64,000 bases of DNA from Gammaproteobacteria bacterium (GCA_018813765.1 JAHJBC010000002.1:186001-250000); one strand, 5' to 3'; positions 33,478 through 43,162 are shown, counted from the stretch's first letter. Notes: a model not told the origin generated them from the sequence alone. Numbers and translations: made by a program.

Positions 33478-33987
33478 ATGATCCCCCTTCCATCCCACAC
33501 GCTGCCGCGCACCGAGTTCCCGCTCGCCGAGGGCAGCATGCAAGCCTTCGAACATCTGCTCGACTTCCGCACCTTCACCTCGCTGCGCCGCATGGTGGGC
33601 TACCAGCAAAGCAAACCCCTGATCAAGCGCTGCGACTTCATCAAGCAGGTCACGCTGTATCTGCCGGAGGTCGCCGCCCGCATCGAAGAAAGCGACTTCG
33701 GCGTCGTGCATCTGGAAGTCGGCGCATTGAAGCTGGCCACGCAGGACGCCTTCGCCCGCAGCGATTTCGCCGCCGTGCGCAAACAACTGCATCTGGTCGC
33801 CGACCTGTTCGACCGCGCCGATGACGAGCTGTACGAGGCCATCCGCGTTTCCTGGCTGGAAGCCCTGTTTCTGGGCGAGACCTCGGCGGCGCACATCGCT
33901 GCGCGCGGCATGTTGTCGAAACCGATGGAGAATGTGTTGCGCCAGTCCGAGTTGCGCCTGGAAAAACAGCGCAGCGCCGCAAAATAA
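33478..33987 (+). CDS. Uncharacterised soluble protein
   Basis: A 169-residue, largely helical protein without signal peptide or membrane segment. Conspicuous stretches are FEHLLDFRTFTSLRRMVGYQQ and FAAVRKQLHLVADLFDRADDELYEAIRVSWLEALF. The ATG at 33,478 has GGAG 8 nt upstream; a GTG three codons earlier is possible. I do not recognise the family. It stands alone between lolD and a terminator. Confidence 0.65.
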   Translation: MIPLPSHTLPRTEFPLAEGSMQAFEHLLDFRTFTSLRRMVGYQQSKPLIKRCDFIKQVTLYLPEVAARIEESDFGVVHLEVGALKLATQDAFARSDFAAVRKQLHLVADLFDRADDELYEAIRVSWLEALFLGETSAAHIAARGMLSKPMENVLRQSELRLEKQRSAAK

Positions 33988-33990
33988 AAA

Positions 33991-34027
33991 CGCCCCGGCA
34001 CTTACGTACCGGGGCGTGTGTTTGTGT
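33991..34027 (+). terminator. Rho-independent terminator
   Basis: CGCCCCGG and CCGGGGCG form a perfect 8-bp GC-rich stem around a 10-nt loop, followed by a T-rich tract. It begins 4 nt after the stop of the preceding plus-strand gene. Confidence 0.85.
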
Positions 34028-34033
34028 TGAAGT

Positions 34034-34144
34034 TTAGATGGATGAGCTGACGGATGTGAGCGTCGGCAACGCAACGATGAGCGCGAACACACTGGCGATC
34101 AACCAGCGAACTATCTTGGCCACTTCTTCATATGCTTTTTTCAT
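34034..34144 (-). CDS. 36-residue membrane peptide
   Basis: A small reading frame starting MKKAYEEVAKIVRWLIAS with a hydrophobic helix (about residues 14-28) and a short Ser-rich tail. AGAGGT sits 5 nt before the ATG, which supports translation. It lies downstream of the DUF2062 gene on the same strand, 85 nt away. No family is recognised; a role as a small membrane protein is only suggested by its composition. Confidence 0.5.
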   Translation of the reverse strand: MKKAYEEVAKIVRWLIASVFALIVALPTLTSVSSSI

Positions 34145-34229
34145 CTGACACCTCTCTTGGTTAACTCGATATCCGGCTTGTCGCTGCCGGACGCGAGATC
34201 AGATGCAAATAGTTGAGGAAAGTTCCGGG

Positions 34230-34757
34230 TTATCTGGCATGGCGTTTGCTCCATTTCCACACCACAACCCCACGCCAGACAAGGCGAACTGCAATATATC
34301 CCGCGATCGCCAAGCCGATCGCCAGTATCGGCAAACCGATCAATAACGGTTTGCCCAGCGTCATCAGCCATCCCCACACTTCGCCGAACCATTCCAGCCA
34401 GTGCACCTCCGGGAACTCGGGCACGCTCGTCGCATTCGATGTGCCGCTTACCACCAAGCCGATCTTATAGGCCAGCAGATAGAGCGGTACGATGGTGAAC
34501 GGATTGGTATAAAAAGTGGTGAAAGCGGCGACCGGCAGGTTGACGCGGAACAGGATGGCCAGCAACGCGGCGGAGATCATCTGCAGCGGCCCCGGGATCA
34601 TTCCGCAGAACAAGCCTATCGCCACACCACCCGCCACCGAGCGGCGATGCAGATGCCACAGGTTGGGATGATGCAGCAGGTGCTGGATCGGACGCAGCCA
34701 TTCATGACGGCGGATGCTGTCGTGATCCGGCAATAGCTTTCGGAATATTTCGCGCAT
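34230..34757 (-). CDS. DUF2062 family membrane protein
   Basis: A 175-residue inner-membrane protein with the DUF2062 signature: LWHLHRRSVAGGVAIGLFCGMIPGPLQM, then ALLAILFRVNLPVAAFTTFYTNPFT. Three or four membrane spans are visible, with a basic C-terminus (WKWSKRHAR). The family is widespread and uncharacterised. It diverges from comEC with only 11 nt between start codons, as in many related genomes. Confidence 0.88.
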   Translation of the reverse strand: MREIFRKLLPDHDSIRRHEWLRPIQHLLHHPNLWHLHRRSVAGGVAIGLFCGMIPGPLQMISAALLAILFRVNLPVAAFTTFYTNPFTIVPLYLLAYKIGLVVSGTSNATSVPEFPEVHWLEWFGEVWGWLMTLGKPLLIGLPILAIGLAIAGYIAVRLVWRGVVVWKWSKRHAR

Positions 34758-34768
34758 GGCTGGATTCT

Positions 34769-37150
34769 ATGGTTTTGCGGTACGCTACGCACATGGTTTC
34801 GTTCGCGATCCTCTTCTCGCTCGGCGTGTGGTATCTGCAGCAGCAAGCCGCGTTGCCCGCGCTCCCCTTCTACTGGCCCCTTCCCGTTCTGGCCCTGCTG
34901 CTGCCGCGGGCAAGGGCAAGGATATTCGTCCTCGCCCGCCATGCGCTGCTGCTGGCTTGCGCGGCATGGCTGGGATTCGCGTATGCAGCCTGGATCGCGC
35001 ATGACCGCCTGTCCGATGCACTGCCCGATGAATGGCAGGGCAGGGACATCGTGGTCAACGGCATCGTGGCGGAGATGCCGCGGCTGCACGAACGCGGCCT
35101 GCGTTTCGCTTTCGATGTGGAGAGCGTGGCGACGCCCGGCGCGCATGTGCCGCACCGCATCCTGCTCGCCACCTACAATGATAAAGACAGCACGCCGCTG
35201 CAACCGGGCGCCGGTCAGCGCTGGCAGTTCACCGTGCGCCTGAAGCAACCGCACGGCAGCAGCAACCCGCACGGGCACGATTTCGAGGCATGGACGCTGG
35301 AACGCGACATCCGCGCGGTCGGCTATGTGTACGGCAAGGGCGACAACTTCAGCCTCGCCGAGCAGACCGTCAGCCCGGCCTATCTGGTGCAGCATCTGCG
35401 CGAGACGGTGCGCACGCATTTCAACCGGACGCTGGGCGAGGCGCCCTACCGCGGCATCCTCACCGCGCTGGCGATAGGCGACCAGTCCGCCATCGCGCAG
35501 TCGGAATGGCAGTTGTTCACACGCACCGGCGTCAACCACCTGATGAGCATCTCGGGTCTGCATATCACCCTGCTTGCGGGCATGATCTTCTCCGCCGTCT
35601 ACTGGCTGTGGCAGTGCAGCATGCGGCTGACGTTGCGCTTCCCCGCGCGCAAGGCCGCCGCGCTGGCCGGCCTCGTTGCCGCGCTGTTCTACACGCTGGT
35701 GTCGGGTTACGAGATCCCGGCCCAGCGCACGCTCTACATGGTGGCGACCTTCACCGCGATGCTGATGCTGTCGCGCAACGTCGCGCCGTCGCAGATGCTG
35801 GCGGCCGCGCTGATGGTGGTGCTGCTGGCCGACCCATGGGCGGTGCTATCGCCCGGCTTCTGGCTGTCGTTCGGCGCGGTCGCGCTGATCTTTTACGTAA
35901 CGGCCAACCGCCTGCATACGCAGCATTGGCTGAAAGAGTACGGCAAGGTGCAGTGGGCGATGACGATAGGCCTGATCCCGCCGCTGCTGGCCCTGTTCCA
36001 GCAACTCTCGCTGGTCGCGCCAATCGCCAACGCTTTCGCCATCCCGCTGGTGAGCCTGGTGGTGGTGCCGCTGACCCTGCTCGGCACGCTGCCGCCGTTC
36101 GAGTGGATGCTCTTCATCGCCCAGCAGGCGATGACCTTGTGCATGTGGATGCTGGGGATGCTGGACGATCTGCCCATGGTCGTATGGGTGCAGCATGCGC
36201 CGCCTGCATGGACCATCGCCGCGGGCATCCTCGGGGCCGCGTGGATACTGGCGCCGCGCGGCTTCCCGCTGCGCGCGCTCGGCGTGCTGTTGCTGCTGCC
36301 GATGTTCCTGCTGTCCCCGCCCGCACCCGCAACGGGTTCCGCGCGCATCACCGTGTTCGACGTCGGGCAGGGATTGGCGGTCGCGGTGCAGACCGCCAAC
36401 CACACGCTGCTCTATGACAGCGGCCCGGATTTTTCCGGCGAGGCGGACAGCGGCAACCGCATCCTGCTCCCTGCCCTGCGCGGTATGGGCATCCTGCAGT
36501 TGGACAAGCTGGTGCTGTCGCACGACGACATCGACCACATCGGCGGAACGGCTTCCGTCCTGCAGGGCATGCCGGTGATCGACGTGCTCTCGTCGCTGGC
36601 GGACGATCATCCGGCATTGCTACTAGCCGCGCACAGGGAACGCTGCCGCGACGGGCAGTCGTGGGAGTGGGACGGCGTGCGCTTCGAGATACTGCATCCC
36701 GGCAGCGATGCCGGGCCGAAGATGTCCAAACATGACAACGAGCAGAGTTGTGTGCTGCGCATCGCCAGCGGACGGCACAGCGTGCTGCTCACCGGCGATA
36801 TCGAGAGACTGTCCGAGCGGCGCCTGCTCGCGCTGCATGCGGACAAGCTGCCCGCCACGCTGCTGGTCGCACCGCATCACGGCAGCAAGAGCTCATCCTC
36901 GCAAACGCTTGTGGAAACGGTGCAGCCGCGTCATGTGGTGTTCACGGCGGGATACCGCAATCGTTTCGGGCATCCGCGCGAGGAAATTCTGGAACGTTAC
37001 CGCAAGGCGGGCAGCGAGATACTGCGTTCGGACCGGGACGGCGCGATCGGCATCGTCATGGATGAACAGGGGCTCTCGCTGGAAAGTCACCGCCAGGCGC
37101 GCAAGCGCTACTGGCAGCACACCCTCAAGTCAGACGCGGCGGGTTCCTGA
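34769..37150 (+). CDS. comEC: DNA internalisation competence protein ComEC
   Basis: Inner-membrane channel for single-stranded DNA in natural transformation. The 793-residue protein has an N-terminal DUF4131/OB-like region, the polytopic Competence domain (GVNHLMSISGLHITLLAG, SGYEIPAQRTLYM), and a C-terminal metallo-beta-lactamase domain with LSHDDIDHIGG and VAPHHGSKSSSS, whose metal-binding residues are intact. Its 3' end overlaps the convergent GGDEF-EAL gene by 26 nt. The gene looks functional. Confidence 0.93.
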   Translation: MVLRYATHMVSFAILFSLGVWYLQQQAALPALPFYWPLPVLALLLPRARARIFVLARHALLLACAAWLGFAYAAWIAHDRLSDALPDEWQGRDIVVNGIVAEMPRLHERGLRFAFDVESVATPGAHVPHRILLATYNDKDSTPLQPGAGQRWQFTVRLKQPHGSSNPHGHDFEAWTLERDIRAVGYVYGKGDNFSLAEQTVSPAYLVQHLRETVRTHFNRTLGEAPYRGILTALAIGDQSAIAQSEWQLFTRTGVNHLMSISGLHITLLAGMIFSAVYWLWQCSMRLTLRFPARKAAALAGLVAALFYTLVSGYEIPAQRTLYMVATFTAMLMLSRNVAPSQMLAAALMVVLLADPWAVLSPGFWLSFGAVALIFYVTANRLHTQHWLKEYGKVQWAMTIGLIPPLLALFQQLSLVAPIANAFAIPLVSLVVVPLTLLGTLPPFEWMLFIAQQAMTLCMWMLGMLDDLPMVVWVQHAPPAWTIAAGILGAAWILAPRGFPLRALGVLLLLPMFLLSPPAPATGSARITVFDVGQGLAVAVQTANHTLLYDSGPDFSGEADSGNRILLPALRGMGILQLDKLVLSHDDIDHIGGTASVLQGMPVIDVLSSLADDHPALLLAAHRERCRDGQSWEWDGVRFEILHPGSDAGPKMSKHDNEQSCVLRIASGRHSVLLTGDIERLSERRLLALHADKLPATLLVAPHHGSKSSSSQTLVETVQPRHVVFTAGYRNRFGHPREEILERYRKAGSEILRSDRDGAIGIVMDEQGLSLESHRQARKRYWQHTLKSDAAGS

Positions 37151-40043
37151 CGAATTCGACGATGTCTGCGGCCGGCATCGGCCGCGCATAGAAATAGCCC
37201 TGGATCTCGTCGCTGCCGCGGATGCGCAGGAAATCGAGCTGCTCCTGCGTCTCCACCCCCTCGGCGATGACGCGCAGGTTGAGGCGGTGGCCCAGGCTGA
37301 TGATGGAGCGGATGATGGCGGCATCGCTCTCGTCGGTCTCGATGTCGCGCGTGAACGACTGGTCGATCTTGAGCTTGTCCACCGGCAGCTTCTTCAGATA
37401 ATTGAGGCTGGAGAAACCCGTACCGAAATCGTCGATGGACAACTGCACGCCGAGTTCGTGCATCTCGTCGAGGAAGCGCATCGCCGCCTGGTTATCGCCC
37501 ATCATGATGCCCTCGGTAATCTCCAGTTCGAGGTAATGCGGTTCCAATCTGCATTCGGCCAGCACCTTCTTCACCAGCTCGCCAATCGTCGGCTGGCGCA
37601 ACTGGCGCATGGACAGGTTGACCGCGATGCTGAATCCGGTCAGCCCGACATCCCGCCAGCTCGCGCGCTGCGCGCAGGCGGTGCGCAACACCCACTCGCC
37701 GATGGCGACGATCTGCCCGGTCTCTTCGGCGATGGAGATGAATTCGCCCGGCGACACGAATCCCTTCTCCGGATGCTTCCAGCGCACCAGCGCTTCCACC
37801 CCGCAGATCGCCCCGGATGTCAGGTCGGCCTGCGGCTGGTAGACCAGTTCGAACTGCCCCTGCTCCAGCGCCACGCGCAGGTCCTTTTCCATGGAGAACA
37901 GCATGTCGACGCGGAAGTTCATCTCCGGCGCGAAGAACTGGAAGTTGTCGCGTCCCTGTTCCTTGGCGTGATACATCGCCATGTCGGCGCTGCGGATAAG
38001 TGTGTCGGCATCCTCCGTGTGGTCCGGATAGATGCTGATGCCGATGCTGGCGCGCGTGGCGATGACCTGGCCGTCCAGATCGTATGGCGTGGACAGCGCC
38101 TGCAACAGTTTTTTCGCCACCACCGCAGCGGAATCCTCGCCAGTTTCGCGCAGCAGCACGATGAACTCGTCGCCGCCGAGTCGCGCCACCGTGTCGCCCT
38201 CGCGCACGCATTCCTGGATGCGCAGCGCGACCGACTGCAACAGGCGGTCGCCGACCGAATGCCCCATCGAGTCGTTGATGTATTTGAAACGGTCGAGATC
38301 GAGAAACAGCAGGGCGAACTGCTGCTTGTCGCGGTGCGAGACGGCGATCATCTGTCCCAGCCGGTCGCGCAACAGACTGCGGTTGGGCAGGCCGGTGAGT
38401 ACGTCGTAATAGGCGAGAAAATGGATGTTGCGCTCAGCCTCGTTGCGCTCGGTGATGTCGCGCGAAATGGAGACATAGTTCACCACATCGCCGCGTTCGT
38501 CGCGCACCGCCGTGATCGACATCCACTTTGGATAGATGCGTCCGCTCTTGTGCTTGTCCCAAATCTCGCCCTGCCAGTAACCGTGGCTGCCGAGATCATC
38601 CCACATGGCGCGATAGAATTCGTCATCGTGCCTGCCCGAGGCAAGCATCCTGGGATTCCGGCCCATCACCTCCTCGGAACCGTAGCCCGTCATCTCGACG
38701 AAGGCATGGTTGATGGCCACGACACTGGATTGCGCATCCGTGATCAGGATGGCCTCGCCACTGCTCTCGAACACCCTGGCCGCCAGCCGCAGCGCCGCCT
38801 CTTCCTGCTTGCTGCGCGTGATGTCGCGCACGGTACCGATGGCATACACGGCATTGCCCTTCGCATCGAAGTCCAGGTCGGCCTGCTCGCGCACCCATTT
38901 GACCTGGTCGTCCACCAGAATGCGATGCTCGATGTCGTACGGCTGGCGCCGCAACGCCTGCTGCCATGCCTGGCTGACCATCTGGCGATCGTCCGGATGC
39001 ACACGTGCGATGAAGGTCTCGTAGTCCATCGGCATGCCAATCTTCATGCCGAAGATGCGATAGGCCTCACCCGACCATTGCAGGTCGTTCTTCACCATAT
39101 CCAGGTGCCAGCTGCCGATGCCGCCGATCTCCTGCGCGCGCGTGAGGTTGTCCTCGCTCATATGCAGGGCGAGTTCGCTGCGGCTGCGCTGCGCGTTCAG
39201 CACCGCCACGCTGAACGCGGTCAGCCCGAACAGCAGGTTGTACAGCCACACGTAATTGACCAGCGCATCCATGTTGTCGGCACTCATGTTTTCCACCGCC
39301 AGCAAACCGAGTACCGAACTCAGGAAGATCAGCAGCAACGCACCGCCGACACAGCGCAAGTCGAAATTGAGCGCGATCCAGATCAGCAGCGGGAACAGCA
39401 GGCCGAATTCAAGCAATCGGTCGGGCAGGTCGAAGTACAGCACCGTTCCCACTATGACCAGCACCGCAGCCACCAGCAGCCCCCTGCGGACACGCTCCCT
39501 GCTCCACACGATGGACTCGCCGCGCAGCCATGCCAGGATCAACGTGGTGAACAGGGCGATGCCCAGCGCATCTCCCATCCACCAATATCGCAGGGTATGC
39601 AAATAATCGCCCCAGCCCCCGCCGAACGCCTGCATTAACCACCATGCCCCGTTGGCTGCGGCCAGCAGCGGGCTGAGCAGTACGCCGTACAGGAACAGCG
39701 CGCCGATGTCGCGCAGGGAACGCAAGCGCACATCGAACGTTGAACAGCGGCGCAACAGGTAATAGCCCAGCAAACCTCCCAGCGCATTGCCGCAGGAGAT
39801 GCCGACCACGCTGGCCAGCGGCAACCCGGTCGCCAGATTGGCGAAGAATTCGCCGATGAAGATGGCGGGAAAGACGCGCCAGCCGAAGATCAGCAGCGAA
39901 GCCAGCGCGATGCCGGAAGGCGGCCAGAACAGGGTGACGGTGTTGTGAAGCAGTGCCAGGGCCAGCCCCAGCTTGGCCGCGAGGAAATAGACCACACTGA
40001 GCGCTGCGATACGCATCAAGTCGGTGCGGTCAAAGCCGAACAT
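37125..40043 (-). CDS. MASE1-PAS-PAS-GGDEF-EAL membrane signalling protein
   Basis: A 972-residue cyclic-di-GMP enzyme. An N-terminal MASE1 sensory region with about eight membrane spans is followed by two PAS domains (about 310-410 and 430-550), a GGDEF domain with intact LGGDEF and an upstream RxxD inhibitory site (REGD), and an EAL domain with EALVRW, ELEITEG, DDFGTGFSSL and EGVE. Both catalytic centres look active, so it could make or break c-di-GMP. The ATG at 40,043 has GAGGAG 7-8 nt upstream, better than the two earlier starts. The signal is unknown. Confidence 0.93.
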   Translation of the reverse strand: MFGFDRTDLMRIAALSVVYFLAAKLGLALALLHNTVTLFWPPSGIALASLLIFGWRVFPAIFIGEFFANLATGLPLASVVGISCGNALGGLLGYYLLRRCSTFDVRLRSLRDIGALFLYGVLLSPLLAAANGAWWLMQAFGGGWGDYLHTLRYWWMGDALGIALFTTLILAWLRGESIVWSRERVRRGLLVAAVLVIVGTVLYFDLPDRLLEFGLLFPLLIWIALNFDLRCVGGALLLIFLSSVLGLLAVENMSADNMDALVNYVWLYNLLFGLTAFSVAVLNAQRSRSELALHMSEDNLTRAQEIGGIGSWHLDMVKNDLQWSGEAYRIFGMKIGMPMDYETFIARVHPDDRQMVSQAWQQALRRQPYDIEHRILVDDQVKWVREQADLDFDAKGNAVYAIGTVRDITRSKQEEAALRLAARVFESSGEAILITDAQSSVVAINHAFVEMTGYGSEEVMGRNPRMLASGRHDDEFYRAMWDDLGSHGYWQGEIWDKHKSGRIYPKWMSITAVRDERGDVVNYVSISRDITERNEAERNIHFLAYYDVLTGLPNRSLLRDRLGQMIAVSHRDKQQFALLFLDLDRFKYINDSMGHSVGDRLLQSVALRIQECVREGDTVARLGGDEFIVLLRETGEDSAAVVAKKLLQALSTPYDLDGQVIATRASIGISIYPDHTEDADTLIRSADMAMYHAKEQGRDNFQFFAPEMNFRVDMLFSMEKDLRVALEQGQFELVYQPQADLTSGAICGVEALVRWKHPEKGFVSPGEFISIAEETGQIVAIGEWVLRTACAQRASWRDVGLTGFSIAVNLSMRQLRQPTIGELVKKVLAECRLEPHYLELEITEGIMMGDNQAAMRFLDEMHELGVQLSIDDFGTGFSSLNYLKKLPVDKLKIDQSFTRDIETDESDAAIIRSIISLGHRLNLRVIAEGVETQEQLDFLRIRGSDEIQGYFYARPMPAADIVEFVRNPPRLT

Positions 40044-40175
40044 CGCGAGTCTCCTCATTGTGGATGGGCCGAATTTGTCACTGCAACACACCCGCTCGAC
40101 CGGGCGGGTAAACGGGAAAAAGACCGGCGGAATTATATACGAGCTTTTTGCTCAACCCTTCTTCCATTCTGCACA

Positions 40176-40202
40176 AAAAAGGCACGCATAGCGTGCCTTT
40201 TT
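40176..40202. terminator. Bidirectional rho-independent terminator
   Basis: AAAAAGGCACGC and GCGTGCCTTTTT are exact complements around an ATA loop. It lies 18 nt past the stop of the copper-storage-like gene on the minus strand. Confidence 0.9.
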
Positions 40203-40220
40203 GCCGACCGTCGCCGCCTT

Positions 40221-40664
40221 TCAGGCGGCGATCTTCTTGCACTCCTCGTAGCAAGCCGCACAGGCCTCCTTGCAGGCCTTGCACTCGGCATGCTTCTCGG
40301 TCTTCTTGCATTCCTCCTCACAGTCCTTGCACACATCCATCGCGGCACGGGCCAACTTGGGCAGGTGTTTGGAGTTGGAAGCCGCCAGCTTGGCCAGCGC
40401 GGCGCAAACCGCAGCCACTTGGTTGGACGACTGCGCGCAGGCTGCCATGGTCTGGTCGCCCTGGCCCAGCAGGTCCAGGCAATGTTGCAGGCACAGGTTG
40501 GCCTTGGTCACGCAATCGGTCGCGGCCGCGATGAGCTTGTCGTTGCGCGAGGACATCGCATGATGGTCATGCATGGAATGGTCGTGTTCGGCGGCAAAGG
40601 CGCGGCCTGCTGTGGCGATGGCGGCCAGCGCGGCAGCGCCGGTCAAGAGTTCTCTGCGGTTCAT
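40221..40664 (-). CDS. Tat-exported Cys-rich four-helix protein (Csp1-like copper storage)
   Basis: A 147-residue protein starting MNRRELLTGAAALAA, a twin-arginine signal peptide. The mature part has a His/Met-rich start (HDHSMHDHHAM) and 13 cysteines spaced along helices (for example CKDCEEECKK and CKACKEACAACYEECKK), the pattern of Csp1-type four-helix bundles that hold many Cu(I) ions. Tat export fits Csp1. The ATG at 40,664 is fixed by the signal peptide. A copper role is from the family; no copper pump or regulator is adjacent. Confidence 0.82.
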   Translation of the reverse strand: MNRRELLTGAAALAAIATAGRAFAAEHDHSMHDHHAMSSRNDKLIAAATDCVTKANLCLQHCLDLLGQGDQTMAACAQSSNQVAAVCAALAKLAASNSKHLPKLARAAMDVCKDCEEECKKTEKHAECKACKEACAACYEECKKIAA

Positions 40665-40771
40665 CTGGGTCTCCTCGGTTATCGGTTTTGAATATGCGTC
40701 ACAGGACAGCGGCAACATTGTACGGGTTTGGCTGCGAATGGTTTGAGCCAGTCGCCCCGGGGCGTGAAAAA

Positions 40772-41929
40772 TCACGGAGTGAGGCTGTAGCCATACCACT
40801 TTTGCCAGGTCGTCAGCGCCGGTCGCGCCGCCACCGTGCCGTCATAGAGACCGGTATCGCGCCAGATCTGCGCGATAGGATCCTGCCCCAGCGCGTTGGT
40901 CCATAGATCGACAAAATCCACGACGGAAAACCAGATCACGAATTTGGCATCCATTGCCTGCGCCTGACTGCTCAACGCCTGCACATAGGCTGCTTGATTG
41001 TCGGCAGTTGCCGACACATTCACACTCAGGGACGGAATCACCAGATTCTCGGCAATCCACCCCGTCTCTGCCACGGCAACGGGTTTGCTGCCCGCGATAG
41101 TCTGCAACTGCGACAGCCAGTTGGCAGGCAGATTGGCCGGATCGCCCGCATTGGCATGGCCAAAGAAGGCGTAAGGGTAGACGCTGGCGCCGACCACATC
41201 CACGTAACCGACGAGGGATGGCAGATACGTCTCCAGCAACTGCGCCTCTGGCGTGCCGGGATATTTCAGCCCTACACTGACCATCAGCTTGAGATTGGGG
41301 AACGATGTCTTGAGCGCAGGAGCAACCACGGCGACAAAAGACAGGTAATCGGAGTATCGACTACCGCCATCCTTGGCATCATTGAGGATCAGCTCGCTCG
41401 CCTCGATGCCCAGATTGAAATATTCCGGATTGAAACGGGTGATCAGATCGGTGGCGAAATTGATATAGGCGGTCTGCACTTCGGTCGAAGTGAAACCATA
41501 ACCATTCCACGGCGCAGGCAGCGGCTGCCCGGAGCCGCTGTTGTTCCAGTAGTCCGCCATGCCGGTACGCGCCGTATTCAGCGGGCTGATCGCCAGATAG
41601 ACCTTCTTGCCTGCCGCAGTGTTGCTCACACGCGCAGCTATCTCGGATTCAACAGCGCTCGGATATGGCGTACCGTCCAGCGCCTCCTGCCAGGGAATGC
41701 CGCTATCGAGGTGGTGGGCGACGATATCGCCGTTGGCGTTGATCTTGGCATAGGTGTCGTTCACCGCTGCCACCGTTGCGGCGTAAGGCCACGGGGTGAA
41801 GCCCATGGCGAATGAACGAGTTGAGGGAATAGATTGAGTGGGACTACCGCCACCGCCGCAGGCGGCAAGTAACAGCGACAGACAAAGCAATACTGTTCGC
41901 GCAAATCTTTTTCGTTGCATCCTGGTCAT
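40772..41929 (-). CDS. Lipoprotein with a glycoside-hydrolase-like TIM barrel
   Basis: A 385-residue predicted lipoprotein (lipobox LAAC followed by GGGG). The mature part resembles clan GH-A enzymes: FNLGIEASELI offers a candidate acid/base Glu after strand 4, and VAVAETGW a candidate nucleophile Glu after strand 7, with GASVYPYAFFG between. I cannot name the GH family; GH53-like endo-galactanases are one option. Two in-frame ATGs (41,929 and 41,920) are possible starts. It is followed by the copper-storage-like gene 107 nt later. Confidence 0.65.
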   Translation of the reverse strand: MTRMQRKRFARTVLLCLSLLLAACGGGGSPTQSIPSTRSFAMGFTPWPYAATVAAVNDTYAKINANGDIVAHHLDSGIPWQEALDGTPYPSAVESEIAARVSNTAAGKKVYLAISPLNTARTGMADYWNNSGSGQPLPAPWNGYGFTSTEVQTAYINFATDLITRFNPEYFNLGIEASELILNDAKDGGSRYSDYLSFVAVVAPALKTSFPNLKLMVSVGLKYPGTPEAQLLETYLPSLVGYVDVVGASVYPYAFFGHANAGDPANLPANWLSQLQTIAGSKPVAVAETGWIAENLVIPSLSVNVSATADNQAAYVQALSSQAQAMDAKFVIWFSVVDFVDLWTNALGQDPIAQIWRDTGLYDGTVAARPALTTWQKWYGYSLTP

Positions 41930-42087
41930 GCTCCTTGCGGCCGCCGACCCGATGCCGGGGCCTTCTGATCGTGATGGTATCGTGGGAACAAGCTGTTACC
42001 GCCATACTGCCGTTGCCAGCATAAGGGAGCAGAGTGATTTCTTCCAGCCTCATCCGAAGCTGTCCATCCATCAGCGAGCCCGGTACG

Positions 42088-42498
42088 TCATTTTGCCAAC
42101 GTCATGAACGACAGCTTGCTCACCCCGGCTTTCTGCGCGATGGCCATCAGTTGCGCGACGCGGCCATAGTTCACCGCATCGTCGGCTTCGATCTGCAACT
42201 GGAACTGCGGATCGGCGGCGCGCTGGCGCAGAGTCTCGGCCAGCGCTTCGTCGCTCACATGCATGCGGTCCATCTCGATGTTGCCCTGCGCATCCACCAC
42301 CAGGCTGACCTTTTGCGGCTTGTCCTCACTTTGCACCGAGTCGGTCTTGGGCAGGTTGATCTTGAGCGACTGCGGCGCCAGCAGCGGTGCGGTGATGATG
42401 AACACCACCAGCAGCACCAGCATCACGTCGACCAGCGGCGTGACGTTGATCTCGCTCATCATGCTGCCTTCTTCAGAAGAATTGTTCCCGAAGCTCAT
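42088..42498 (-). CDS. exbD: Energy-transduction protein ExbD
   Basis: Works with ExbB and TonB to pass proton-motive force to outer-membrane receptors. The 136-residue protein has a single membrane span with the conserved Asp24 in VTPLVDVMLVLLVVF and a periplasmic domain ending SKLSFMTLAK. It is 7 nt after exbB and last in the TBDR-tonB-exbB-exbD operon. Confidence 0.95.
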   Translation of the reverse strand: MSFGNNSSEEGSMMSEINVTPLVDVMLVLLVVFIITAPLLAPQSLKINLPKTDSVQSEDKPQKVSLVVDAQGNIEMDRMHVSDEALAETLRQRAADPQFQLQIEADDAVNYGRVAQLMAIAQKAGVSKLSFMTLAK

Positions 42499-42505
42499 GG
42501 TCGCC

Positions 42506-43162
42506 TCACAGTTTGTAATCGTGCTTCTGCGCCAGACGCATGAAGTCGTGGGCGAAGTTCTCCAGGTCGGTCACGTGCACTTTCAGGCGACGCAGGAAGA
42601 AGTTGTAGGCCAGCACCGCAGGCAGCGCCGTGGCGATGCCGATGGCGGTGGCGATCAGCGCCTCGCCGATGGGACCGGCCACCACATCCAGCGAAGCCGA
42701 GCCGGTACTGCCGATATCCTGCAGCGCATGCATGATGCCCCAAACCGTGCCGAACAGGCCGACGAAGGGCGAGGTGGAACCGATGGTCGCCAGTTCGGCC
42801 AGGCCGCGCTCATGATAGCGTTGGATATTCTGCAACTGCTGGCGCAGCATACGTTCGAGCACATCGTGCGGAGCGCCGGAATGCTTGAGGTCCTGCTGCG
42901 CCTCGTTCAAAGTCTTCAACTCGGCGAAGCCGGCCTGCGCCAGACGCGCGATGTCGCCTTCGCTGTTCTTCGTCACCTCGGCGGCCTTGCTCCATTCCTG
43001 TGCCGACCAGAAACCGTCGGTGAAGGCGAGGTCGTGCTTGCGCGATTGCCATTGCTTCCACAGCTTGAACAGTGCGATCGACCAGGTGGCGATGGACAAT
43101 ACGATCAGCAACACCAGCGTCAGAAATACGATAGGCGAGTTGATGGAAAGGAATTCGTTCAT
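42506..43162 (-). CDS. exbB: Energy-transduction protein ExbB
   Basis: Proton-channel subunit of the TonB complex (MotA/TolQ/ExbB family). Its 218 residues contain three membrane spans and the conserved ELATIGSTSPFVGLFGTVWGIM and IGEALIATAIGIATALPAVLAYN stretches. The ATG overlaps the tonB stop by 4 nt. The downstream exbD and upstream tonB make the assignment to TonB rather than Tol secure. Confidence 0.95.
   Translation of the reverse strand: MNEFLSINSPIVFLTLVLLIVLSIATWSIALFKLWKQWQSRKHDLAFTDGFWSAQEWSKAAEVTKNSEGDIARLAQAGFAELKTLNEAQQDLKHSGAPHDVLERMLRQQLQNIQRYHERGLAELATIGSTSPFVGLFGTVWGIMHALQDIGSTGSASLDVVAGPIGEALIATAIGIATALPAVLAYNFFLRRLKVHVTDLENFAHDFMRLAQKHDYKL

Noticed and set aside
36708-39638. 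976-codon plus-strand frame opposite the GGDEF-EAL gene
   Set aside because: Overlaps comEC in another frame and is antisense to a gene with intact catalytic motifs; shadow of biased codon use.
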